This document shows positions 1 through 7,090 of a stretch of DNA of 20,966 nucleotides, in pieces (positions within the stretch are counted from its first letter, which is position 1; each line of letters begins with the position of its first letter). The notes below the pieces were generated by a model. It saw nothing but the letters and a program-made list of their open reading frames with translations, was not told the origin of the DNA and did not search any database. Source of the DNA: a virus; the IMG/VR virus record IMGVR_UViG_3300034073_002354, positions 1 through 20,966 of that record, one strand, 5' to 3'. The position numbers and the translations under genes are program-made.

Positions 1-497
1 TTGTCAGCGACGATCCCAGCATAACTACCTGACGACTTGTAACGAATCCCTAGCGTCGCACTACCAAATACATCTAAAGGGTTAAACGGCGTACCCGCTA
101 CACCAATTTTTCCGTCACTTGCAACAAACAACCTCCCAGTGCCATTAGTCGAGATGGCTACGTTATTTGCGGAAGGTAGATAAACGCCGTTGGTGGGGAC
201 GCTGCTGCTGGTTGGGATGAACGATGCAGCCGTGCTCGTGCCAGTGGTGACGACGTTCTGGCTGCCGAAGTTGGGGCTGATCTTGGTGCCAGCAATCGCG
301 GCGCTGCTGTCCACCATTGCATTGGTCACTAGGGACCAATCGGTGTCGTAGTTGGTGCTGCTCGCCTTCCGAAGCACTTGGTTGGCTGTGCCGCCAGTAG
401 GAAGATTGCTGCCCGTGGCGCCTTGGACGCCTGGAACTGCCAGCACAATCTGCGTGTCTTGCTGGTCAATGACCGCAATCTGCACTTCGGAAGACAT
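1..497 (-). CDS. Tail fibre protein, N-terminal part (runs off left edge)
   Basis: The reading frame opens at ATG 495-497 and stays open for 165 codons to the left edge, so the C-terminus is missing. It starts 3 nt after the stop of the 197-aa gene. The N-terminus (MSSEVQIAVIDQQDTQIVLA) is followed by a short collagen-like stretch (VPGVQGATGS). Next comes a fibre-shaft type segment with DSSAAIAGTKISPNFGSQNV, the same style as the repeats of the 848-aa fibre, then VAISTNGTGRLFVASDGKIG and PFNPLDVFG. This last pattern is typical of phage fibres that end in an intramolecular chaperone (peptidase S74) domain, but that end lies outside the window. Likely a trimeric adhesin attached to the tail tip. 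The fibre assignment is fairly safe from composition and context; the S74 ending is a guess. Confidence 0.8.
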   Translation of the reverse strand, partial: MSSEVQIAVIDQQDTQIVLAVPGVQGATGSNLPTGGTANQVLRKASSTNYDTDWSLVTNAMVDSSAAIAGTKISPNFGSQNVVTTGTSTAASFIPTSSSVPTNGVYLPSANNVAISTNGTGRLFVASDGKIGVAGTPFNPLDVFGSATLGIRYKSSGSYAGIVAD

Positions 498-500
498 GGA

Positions 501-1094
501 TCAGTTCCGCGAATAAGTACGTTGCACGGTGGCAACACCCGTAAGCCAATAGTAACGCTCACCGCCTGCGGTAGTCAGACTGATGTCGTAGCCATAGCGC
601 CCGACCTCGATAGCGATTGTTTGCTCGGGAGTTAGCGAAAGCTGGAACTCGCCGTTTGCAGCACTTGTAATAGTGCTTGTAAATTGCACCGCAGGGCTTA
701 GTGCTTCGTTGGTAATCAGTGTGCGAATATCAGAATCAATTTCATAGCTCGTCAAGTTAATAGGTTCAGCAACATAGAACGTTCCAGTGGCTGTGCCGGT
801 CACACTGATGGAGCTGCCGCCGCTGCTGGCGGAAACTTGAAACGCACTCGTGGTAAGCCCAGCGCTGATCACGTAATACACCGTGTTCAGCGTCAACCCA
901 CAGGGGATAGTGGTGCCACCAGTAAACACCACCTTGTCGTTTACGACTAACCCGTGGCAGTCGCAGTTGAAAGTCGGCGTGCCACCAGTAATGCTGATGC
1001 TGGTTACTATCTGCCGATTCTGAGTAGCACGAAAGCTACCCTTCCAGGTGGCGTTCTGGTAAATCGTGATGTCGTAGCTAGCGGGGGTGATCAT
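501..1094 (-). CDS. BppU-like baseplate/tail protein with FCCH-like insert
   Basis: 197 aa, ATG at 1092-1094. The two ends form one recognisable pattern: residues 1-30 (MITPASYDITIYQNATWKGS) and about 108-197 (NLTSYEIDSDIRT, then GEFQLSLTPEQTIAIEVGRY and a YDISLTTAGGERYYWLTGVA strand near the end). Together they resemble the BppU/N-terminal baseplate-type beta domain found next to phage fibres. Between them, about residues 35-105, sits a different module with HGLVVNDKVVFTGG, LNTVYYVISAG and SVTGTATGTFYV. This is the signature of the small FCCH-like beta-barrels that often decorate phage structural proteins. The protein probably links or orients a receptor-binding protein. The family call is from memory of motifs; the domain insertion is visible in the sequence. 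Confidence 0.65.
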   Translation of the reverse strand: MITPASYDITIYQNATWKGSFRATQNRQIVTSISITGGTPTFNCDCHGLVVNDKVVFTGGTTIPCGLTLNTVYYVISAGLTTSAFQVSASSGGSSISVTGTATGTFYVAEPINLTSYEIDSDIRTLITNEALSPAVQFTSTITSAANGEFQLSLTPEQTIAIEVGRYGYDISLTTAGGERYYWLTGVATVQRTYSRN

Positions 1095-1098
1095 CGGA

Positions 1099-1551
1099 TC
1101 AGGGCTGTGTGGGCCAGGTCACGTTCCACGGAAAGCCGCCTTGGGACGGCACATCACGCAGAGCTTGGCGGTACTTCTTCCAGTCTGACTGCTGTTGCGC
1201 ATCAAGCTTGACGTCTGCAAGTTGCGTCCAGTCACAAGCAGCAAGGCGTTGGTCGCGGTCTCGGCGGATCCGACGAGCTTGGTTCTCAGCAAGCTGCTGT
1301 TGTTGCTCCAAGGGAAGCGGCTGCACGTCCCAGCCCTTTACCCAAACGCCGTTGACGAGTTCGACGGGGCGCTCGACTACATGCTCGGTTCGATGGTCGC
1401 AAGCAGGGGCAGGTTCTTCTTTGATTTGGATGACGCCATAGCTTTTGAGATCAGCTTTTTCCAGATCAAGTGGAAAGCTGACATTGGGGTGCTTCTGTCG
1501 CAGCTCGCTGCGACCAATGGGTTTCTGTGGATCAGCAGCAAAGGCAAGCAT
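1099..1551 (-). CDS. Tail assembly chaperone, Phage_tail_APC (PF16778) type
   Basis: 150 aa, ATG at 1549-1551, overlapping the TAA of the beta-propeller gene by one base. The C-terminal half carries the hallmark of the PF16778 tail assembly chaperone family: RDQRLAACDWTQLADVKL, then W-KKYRQALRDVPSQGGFP and the ending NVTWPTQP. The N-terminal half (to about residue 60) is less conserved and contains PLDLEKADLKSYGVI, and a Gln/Arg-rich helix (LEQQQQLAENQARRIRRDRD) precedes the conserved block. Members are usually encoded just downstream of a fibre or receptor-binding gene and are thought to help that protein fold or assemble. The placement here, between the propeller protein and further fibre parts, fits. 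Confidence 0.82.
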   Translation of the reverse strand: MLAFAADPQKPIGRSELRQKHPNVSFPLDLEKADLKSYGVIQIKEEPAPACDHRTEHVVERPVELVNGVWVKGWDVQPLPLEQQQQLAENQARRIRRDRDQRLAACDWTQLADVKLDAQQQSDWKKYRQALRDVPSQGGFPWNVTWPTQP

Positions 1552-2831
1552 TAGATGTCAGTCTTTGTTGAAGTCAGTGTAACCGCCGAATCCGTCAATG
1601 ATGAAGCCGCTTCCGTCAGGGTGGCAGTGCTGCCGGTAAGAGTCGGCGTAACTGCAGTGTATAATTTAGAAACAGTAGGCCAAGCGGCGGAATTGTAAAA
1701 ATAACTGCCATATGTGCCTGTAAGATTACCCGTTAAAGGCAGGTAAGCAATTAAACCATTTGGCGCGGTTGTTACATTTGAATATGTTAGACCGGCAAGG
1801 TACATTTTGTTAAGTCCAAAAATTGCCACGGCATAGCCATTTTCAGCATTTGTTGTGCCTAGATAACGCTGCCAAGAAATTGACAAATCACTTGCATATT
1901 TGACGACATAAAAATCCTGACGACGCTCAGCCCCGAAGTAAGTTCCAATGTCATTGGATGTTATCACGTACATATTATTACTGGAATCAGCAAAAGCGTC
2001 TACGGGATCGCTTCCGACAAATCTATCAATAGTTTTTGTTGTTTGTATGCTGCCGCTAGCATTATACTTAATAGCAAAAAAATCTGCGTTTCCAGTCCCA
2101 AAAACATAAATGTTGCCCGAAGAATCCGCACTTACAGTAGACGCGTACCAAGTTGTAAACGACTCATAAACCGCGCGCTGGAACTGAACCGTTCCGGATG
2201 AATTATATTTTACAGTCAAAAAGCGTTTATACGAAGATACTGTGTAGTATCCACAAACCACGGGATTTCCAGAGCTATCAATCGTCAGCCCGTCAAAGCG
2301 CGTCGCATAAATACTTGTTAGTCCTTTCTGCCATTGCAGTACACCAGAAGAGTTGTATTTTGCTATAAAACCTGCATCGGTTCCAGAATTGCTGTAATAA
2401 CCAGCAATGTATATATTGTCGGAATTATCGACAGCAATTTTTTTGGTCAGGGCGCCAGCTATAGAGCGCTGCCAGCGTAGTGTGCCGGAGCTTGTATAAC
2501 TAGCTACATAGCTTACATTGCCAACATCTTGTTCTGTCAAAACAACGTAAATATTCCCAAGGCTATCCAAGCATACGTCTTCACCAATTTGCGTATTAAA
2601 GGATTCTCCTAGGCTGCGCTGCCAACTCAAAGCACCATCTTTTGTTAATTTTCCAACCAATCCGTAGCCAACCGTGTTTGTGTAACGTCCCGCAAAATAA
2701 ATATCGCCCGTTAAGCCTACCTCAATGCCTTTGATGTATTCGTTGTTTGTTGCTGTTGATAGCCTTGTGATCCAATAATTTTCTCGCGTGCCGGTTGCGA
2801 TGGCGGCAAAAAATGCTTTACTTAACATCAC
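1551..2831 (-). CDS. Seven-bladed beta-propeller tail protein (probable receptor-binding protein)
   Basis: 426 aa, ATG at 2829-2831, joined to the fibre gene by a 4-nt ATGA overlap. Residues about 30-365 hold seven repeats of 45-55 residues built as D-S-S-G-N-I-Y-V-x-G ... F-x-x-K-Y-N-S-S-G-x-L-x-W-Q-R. Clear examples are VDNSDNIYIAGYYSNSGTDA and FIAKYNSSGVLQWQKGL. This is the SBBP/NHL type of beta-propeller blade. No signal peptide or catalytic motif is evident. The C-terminus (residues 397-424) is four heptads of Ser/Thr-Leu-Thr. The gene is AT-richer than its neighbours: two hand-counted 60-base lines gave 40% and 43% GC, against 65% in a capsid-gene line. Position after a fibre and before an assembly chaperone suggests a distal binding protein, perhaps for a host surface glycan; that role is inferred. 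Confidence 0.78.
   Translation of the reverse strand: MMLSKAFFAAIATGTRENYWITRLSTATNNEYIKGIEVGLTGDIYFAGRYTNTVGYGLVGKLTKDGALSWQRSLGESFNTQIGEDVCLDSLGNIYVVLTEQDVGNVSYVASYTSSGTLRWQRSIAGALTKKIAVDNSDNIYIAGYYSNSGTDAGFIAKYNSSGVLQWQKGLTSIYATRFDGLTIDSSGNPVVCGYYTVSSYKRFLTVKYNSSGTVQFQRAVYESFTTWYASTVSADSSGNIYVFGTGNADFFAIKYNASGSIQTTKTIDRFVGSDPVDAFADSSNNMYVITSNDIGTYFGAERRQDFYVVKYASDLSISWQRYLGTTNAENGYAVAIFGLNKMYLAGLTYSNVTTAPNGLIAYLPLTGNLTGTYGSYFYNSAAWPTVSKLYTAVTPTLTGSTATLTEAASSLTDSAVTLTSTKTDI
1560..1643 (-). repeat. Four tandem 21-nt units encoding Ser/Thr-Leu-Thr heptads
   Basis: The end of the beta-propeller gene encodes TLTGSTA, TLTEAAS, SLTDSAV and TLTSTKT in direct succession, just before the last two codons. 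The DNA copies have diverged, so the period is kept at protein level. A regular heptad with Leu at position 2 suggests a short oligomerisation or docking tail rather than an unstructured end. Confidence 0.75.
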
Positions 2832-5374
2832 GCATAGCTCCCAAGATAAGCGCCATATAAAGTGCTGCCTATCTTAAAAAACGCCAACATATCGTAAGAC
2901 GTTAATGTTGGCGCTACATTTCCGTTTGCTGTAACCCATGTAACCGTTGGCCATGTCACTGTATATGAGCTGCCATTTGCCAACACAAGAAGTACTGACT
3001 GCCCCGACTGGAGTGCATCTGTAAACGAAGGGTTTCCCGTTAATCCAGTCGTTTGTATTGTACCGTTTGCAGGGTCTAGCGAAATGGACCCAGACGTGCC
3101 AAGGCCTGTATATACGGTTTCTTTAATTTCTTTAAGGGTTGTTTCACCGGTGACACCGAGTGTGCCAGGGATGCTGATGTTGCTGGCCCACTCGACGTCA
3201 GTGCCGGCAGCATTGGTCTGGAGGAGTTGGCGGGCAGTGCCGTTAGCGAGTTTGCTAACAGCGATCTCGGCGGATGCGTTGATGTCGGCGTTAACGATTA
3301 CGCCGCTGCCGATTGCCGTTACACCGGCATTGCTGATCGTGATATCACCGGACATGGCGACGGATGTAGCCACGTTGCTGCCGTTACCGACGAGAATGTT
3401 GCCGCTGGTCAGTGATGCCAGCTTGCCAAATGCAATGCCTGCGCTGGCATTTACGTCGGCATCAACAATGACTCCGCTACCGATAGCGGTGACGCCTGCA
3501 TTACTGATAGTGACATCACCCGACATTGCCACTGAAGTCGCAACGTTCGAGGCGTTGCCAACAAGGATGTTGCCACTGGTCAAGGCAGCAAGTTTGCTGT
3601 AGGCAATCGCAGCACTAGCGTTTATATCTGCATTGACGATGCTGGCGTTGCCACTTACAAGTACGTTGCCGCTTTGATTAGGCAGGGTGATCGTTCTGTC
3701 GGCTGTGGGGTCAACAACGGTCAGAGTTGTCTCGTAGTCGTCTGCAGTTGCTCCTTCAAAAACTAAATTTGCACTATTTAACGTGATGTTTCCAGTGAAA
3801 ATTGCTCCGGTTCCGCCTGATAGTGCTGCTTTGTTTAGCTGCAGTTCCGCCAATGCGGCTTGCACATTTGTAGCAGTTAATCCGCTAATGCTTGCAACAC
3901 TGACAGAAGATGCACCTGCTGTTGCACTTGCCCCAATGTATTGCCACGCACTTCCCGTAGATATAATCAAATCGCCCGCAACCATTGCCACGTTTGGAGC
4001 GTTACCACCGCTAGGTGTGCCGCCAACCGAGACAATTAAATAATATCTTGTGTTACTTGCGCTAGCCGCAGGCAGAGCGGCACTTGCGGTCAATCCAATA
4101 GCGGTACCAGCAGCAGTTACAGCGTCTACTACCCCAGCGCCCGAGGATGCGTTAAAAGTTCCAGCGAAAACAATTTCGCCACTAACGGCTGTAATTGGAA
4201 TCCAACCTGTACCTGAATAGCAGTACAGATCTTCGTTGGTAACGTCGTAAAAGAATTGTCCGGAGTAGTCTGCGGCAGGGAAGTCAACTACGTTTGTAGT
4301 AGAAGCTGCTCCTCCAAATTTTGTAGTTGAGAAGTTTGCAAATTTGCTGCCTTCAATGCCATTAGCAGGCAATCGCGCAGAGCTAAGAGTGCCGCTGGTA
4401 ACTTGGCTGGCGCTGAATTCGATGTCAGTCAGGTCTGCGCTGACTAGGTTGCCGCCAGCGGTGATGTGTCCCTGGGCATCAACGGTGACTTTTTCGTAAG
4501 TTCCGGGTGTGACGGTGTTGGTGTGGCTGATGGTGCCAGCAGCATTGACGCCAAGACCAGCGCCAGGGGCAACAACACCGACCGTTCCGGATGTGGCGAC
4601 GGGTACATCCGCGCCAATCAGAGCGCGTCCGTCGGCGATTAAGCCCTTGGCGTTGTAGCGAACAACGTGGTACGCACTCGTGTTTTCAGTGACCGTGTTA
4701 TCAATGACGATCTGGTTCCCGCTCATGGCGAGACCGTTGCCATTCACCAGAACAGCACCCTTATCCGTGGTGGTGGCAGTCGGCAGATCTGCCGGAGCAA
4801 TCACGCGATAGGTGACGGAACCAGCGCCGGACGTTGGGCCAGCCAAGAACTGACTGGCAGCACCAGTGTTGTCGAGGGTGGTGTTAAGTGTGACGCTATC
4901 CCCGGTTTGAGTGACGGTGACATTTACGACGCCTTCGCTGCCGCCAATTACGGTGTTAACTGAGCCGCCGGCTTTGATTGCTTGCCAAGTGGAGCCGTCC
5001 CAGCAGTAGAGCTTGAGGTCGTCTGTATCGAGAGCGAACTGGCCGGTGAAGTCACCAGTTGCTGGAAGCGTGCTGACAAGGCGCGTTACAGAATTGTTCG
5101 CAAGCTTGGCGGCGTTTACAGCGTCGTTGGCGAGCTGCGAGGTATTGACGGTCTCGCCTTCAATGGCGCTGCCTGGTACTGAGCCAGCAGCGAACAGGAT
5201 TTTCGCGCTCGGGATTGTGTCGTCGGCAATCAGCGTGACAGCCTTGCCGATGCCGTCCGAGATCGTGATGCTGCGTGTCTCGCTGGCACTGGTATCAGCG
5301 ACGGCCAGCAGGTCGTTGGCGGCAAGGTTTGCGCCAGCTAGCTGGGGTAGTTCGCTGATCTTCAGGTCAGACAC
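2828..5374 (-). CDS. Large repeat-containing tail fibre protein
   Basis: 848 aa with a GTG start at 5372-5374, six bases after a GAGAGG ribosome binding site. The N-terminus (MSDLKISELPQLAGANLAAN) is the adaptor-like start common in cyanophage fibres. Two copies of a tip-like motif follow (LDTDDLKLYCWDGSTWQAI near residue 115; YDVTNEDLYCYSGTGWIPI near residue 380). The middle has Thr/Val/Ala/Gly-rich shaft sequence. Residues about 581-711 contain two full and one partial copy of a 57-residue repeat. The C-terminus (TWPTVTWVTANGNVAPTLTS ... FFKIGSTLYGAYLG) resembles a small knob domain seen at the end of other phage fibres; there is no peptidase S74 domain. Probably trimeric, extending from the tail tip. 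GC content swings along the gene, which suggests mosaic assembly. Confidence 0.85.
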   Translation of the reverse strand: MSDLKISELPQLAGANLAANDLLAVADTSASETRSITISDGIGKAVTLIADDTIPSAKILFAAGSVPGSAIEGETVNTSQLANDAVNAAKLANNSVTRLVSTLPATGDFTGQFALDTDDLKLYCWDGSTWQAIKAGGSVNTVIGGSEGVVNVTVTQTGDSVTLNTTLDNTGAASQFLAGPTSGAGSVTYRVIAPADLPTATTTDKGAVLVNGNGLAMSGNQIVIDNTVTENTSAYHVVRYNAKGLIADGRALIGADVPVATSGTVGVVAPGAGLGVNAAGTISHTNTVTPGTYEKVTVDAQGHITAGGNLVSADLTDIEFSASQVTSGTLSSARLPANGIEGSKFANFSTTKFGGAASTTNVVDFPAADYSGQFFYDVTNEDLYCYSGTGWIPITAVSGEIVFAGTFNASSGAGVVDAVTAAGTAIGLTASAALPAASASNTRYYLIVSVGGTPSGGNAPNVAMVAGDLIISTGSAWQYIGASATAGASSVSVASISGLTATNVQAALAELQLNKAALSGGTGAIFTGNITLNSANLVFEGATADDYETTLTVVDPTADRTITLPNQSGNVLVSGNASIVNADINASAAIAYSKLAALTSGNILVGNASNVATSVAMSGDVTISNAGVTAIGSGVIVDADVNASAGIAFGKLASLTSGNILVGNGSNVATSVAMSGDITISNAGVTAIGSGVIVNADINASAEIAVSKLANGTARQLLQTNAAGTDVEWASNISIPGTLGVTGETTLKEIKETVYTGLGTSGSISLDPANGTIQTTGLTGNPSFTDALQSGQSVLLVLANGSSYTVTWPTVTWVTANGNVAPTLTSYDMLAFFKIGSTLYGAYLGSYA
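3242..3634 (-). repeat. Fibre-shaft repeat: two 171-nt units plus a partial third
   Basis: Unit 1 (3464-3634) and unit 2 (3293-3463) each encode 57 residues of the form NADINASAAIAYSKLA-LTSGNILVGN-SNVATSVAMSGD-TISNAGVTAIGSGVIV. Only a handful of positions differ between them. A third copy covers the first 17 residues (3242-3292), then diverges into ARQLLQTNAAG. The exact 171-nt spacing and high protein identity with many silent DNA differences point to an old duplication kept under selection. Confidence 0.92.
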
Positions 5375-5380
5375 AGCTAG

Positions 5381-5386
5381 CCTCTC
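5381..5386 (-). promoter_or_regulatory. Ribosome binding site of the fibre gene (decides a GTG start)
   Basis: On the minus strand GAGAGG lies six bases before the GTG at 5372-5374. No ATG is available nearby in frame, so this site supports the GTG as the real start of the 848-aa fibre. Confidence 0.7.
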
Positions 5387-5403
5387 GTTCCGGTGTACTC
5401 AGT

Positions 5404-6300
5404 TTAGACATCGCTGTCTTCCAAGAGCAGATAGCCTCCGCCCTGTTCAAGCACAATAGGATCACCCGTCTCTTGTAGCAACTTGCGGCGTGGCGTTGTG
5501 TTGGCACGCAAGCGGATCGGTCCTGTAGCTACAAAGTCAATCGTCGAAACCACAATGTCGCCAGGGGCAAAACTTGTGGCGCTGCCCGTCACAATCGCAT
5601 CAAATTCCCACCAGACTTGATCGTTGACCTGCGAGCCAGCAAAAGCACCACCGCTAGCGGATGTACCAAGCGTTTTGATGAAAAACTTTGCGTGGAACGC
5701 AGAGCCAATTTCTGTGCGCAGTACCAGTTGCATCAGGTAATGCACTGGTTCTTGATTTAGCTCGTTGACGTAATCCCACTGCGCAGTAAGCCGACCACTG
5801 CCGCTGATCAGGCTGCTGTATTGCTGGCGGTGCTCGTCCGAGAGCGTTGTAATATCAACTGTTTCGCGTGTTGTATTTAATTCATAATCTGTAATACATG
5901 CCAGCAGCCTGCCTGCAAGATCTTCTACTTCAACCTTGATAGGAATGTCGCGGTTGATGTCGGCAAGTTCAACAAGTCCGGCGGTACTTCCTTCCAAGCT
6001 GTCATTGAAGTTGTCGTACAGGCGGATGCCGCCAAGCTCGTCGACAAAGACGTACCACTTACCACTTTCGTGGACAGTCCCATCGCTCCAGCCGCTGGGG
6101 GACACAAAGTCGAGATCAGTGCCGTCTGTCGTGCTGATGGCAACGAGGTCGCCGCTAATCAGAAAACCTTCGTTGAAATCGAAACTGAAACGGTGACGTG
6201 TGCCGTTTACGTCAGATGGGTTGACAACAGATTCTTTGAAGCCTTCGAGCGATTTGCGTGTCAGCTCGATGTTGCCGATATTTCCGAGGTAAATTCCCAT
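5404..6300 (-). CDS. Tail protein with tube-like core (298 aa)
   Basis: 298 aa, ATG at 6298-6300, overlapping the previous TAA by one base and ending 29 nt before the fibre start. The N-terminus (MGIYLGNIGNIELTRKSLEG) is a pattern I associate with cyanophage tail proteins. The centre (TTRETVDITTLSDEHRQQYS, SLISGSGRLTAQWDYV) resembles the beta-sandwich core of phage tail tube proteins, where a 'VDxTTL-D' loop and 'SGSG-LTxxW' strand recur. The C-terminus (LQETGDPIVLEQGGGYLLLE) looks like a small tag-like domain found in other phage tip proteins. Placed after the gpJ-like protein, it may form a distal ring or connector holding fibres. No enzyme motif is visible. Specific function unknown. Confidence 0.65.
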   Translation of the reverse strand: MGIYLGNIGNIELTRKSLEGFKESVVNPSDVNGTRHRFSFDFNEGFLISGDLVAISTTDGTDLDFVSPSGWSDGTVHESGKWYVFVDELGGIRLYDNFNDSLEGSTAGLVELADINRDIPIKVEVEDLAGRLLACITDYELNTTRETVDITTLSDEHRQQYSSLISGSGRLTAQWDYVNELNQEPVHYLMQLVLRTEIGSAFHAKFFIKTLGTSASGGAFAGSQVNDQVWWEFDAIVTGSATSFAPGDIVVSTIDFVATGPIRLRANTTPRRKLLQETGDPIVLEQGGGYLLLEDSDV

Positions 6301-6725
6301 TACAACGTCACCTCACTCAGTGCTCCAGTTGTTTGGAAGCTGATTTGTGCTGACGTAATTTCACCAACACTGGCGCCAAAAGAAACGCTGGTGATATAGG
6401 CAGTGAAAGAAACGTCGTGATTTGTGTTGCCCTGAATAAGGCGCAGACGGATTACTACAGTGTCGCCGTCACTTACACCGTCAACCTTCAAGACCTTGCG
6501 CAGTGCGTCGGCTGCGTCGTTGCGCTCGGCGTCATCGCTGTAGTACAGAAGCGTGGCGCTACCGTTGAATTCTTGGACGCCGGGGGCGTATGTGCGTTGC
6601 GCGTTGCCAAGGCTGGTGGTCTCCAGCATCTCCACGCTGCCAGTCAGGGTCCAGTTTGTGACCTTGAGTTGGGTGGCACCGTCGATCAGCAGGGCGCCGT
6701 CTTTGCCAGTAAATACTTTGGCCAT
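6300..6725 (-). CDS. Tail tube-like protein (141 aa), second tube-fold candidate
   Basis: 141 aa, ATG at 6723-6725, one-base overlaps at both ends. MAKVFTGKDGALLIDGATQL, then a VTNWTL strand, LETTSLGNAQRTYAPGVQEF and NGSATLLYYSDDAERNDAAD resemble phage tail tube/major tail subunits. In those proteins an initial 'G-DG-L' strand, a W-x-L strand and an 'ETT-LG' loop recur. A much larger major tail protein already exists at 16315-17250, so this one is unlikely to be the main tube subunit. The location next to the tail-tip protein suggests a distal tail or tip-ring role. Assignment rests on remembered motif similarity. Confidence 0.65.
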   Translation of the reverse strand: MAKVFTGKDGALLIDGATQLKVTNWTLTGSVEMLETTSLGNAQRTYAPGVQEFNGSATLLYYSDDAERNDAADALRKVLKVDGVSDGDTVVIRLRLIQGNTNHDVSFTAYITSVSFGASVGEITSAQISFQTTGALSEVTL

Positions 6726-7090
6726 TAGATGACAGCCACCAGATTTACTGTAACGCTACTGCGACCGGGGCGAACAGACCGCAGTTGCGGTTCGGCTTCA
6801 TAGCGCCACTTGCTGCCCGCTGGTGCCTGCATTGCAACCGATGTTCCAATCAACACAGCAGCAGGTAGATCAAATGTGCGCAACGTGCCGTATTGCGCGT
6901 CGTAGTCGGTCAGAAATAACTGAGCGTTACTATCGGAAATGTTGTCGTAACTCAGCGACAGTTTTGCGTTGCTGCGCTGGTTGCCGTACAAAATACGAAT
7001 TTCGGATCCTGACTGCGAATTGAAACGCTTGACAGGCCAGTCACCTGGGCTGAACTCGCGGCTTGTTGGAACCAGTGCTGGAAACGTCAT
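6725..7090 (-). CDS. Minor tail protein (121 aa)
   Basis: 121 aa, ATG at 7088-7090, overlapping the TAA of the tail-tip gene by one base. It begins MTFPALVPTSREFSPGDWPV and continues with FNSQSGSEIRILYGNQRSNA, LTDYDAQYGTLRTFDLPAAV and, at the end, RYEAEPQLRSVRPGRSSVTV. This layout of short beta strands ending in 'V-PGRS-V-V-L' matches a small minor tail protein I have seen in other siphoviruses, including cyanophages, but I cannot name its family. Composition is soluble and beta-rich, with no signal peptide or membrane segment. The tight coupling to the tip protein suggests it is made and assembled with it. Confidence 0.6.
   Translation of the reverse strand: MTFPALVPTSREFSPGDWPVKRFNSQSGSEIRILYGNQRSNAKLSLSYDNISDSNAQLFLTDYDAQYGTLRTFDLPAAVLIGTSVAMQAPAGSKWRYEAEPQLRSVRPGRSSVTVNLVAVI

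Noticed and set aside
3084-3602. 172-aa plus-strand ORF with internal repeats
   Set aside because: The repeats are only the antisense reading of the 57-residue fibre repeats.
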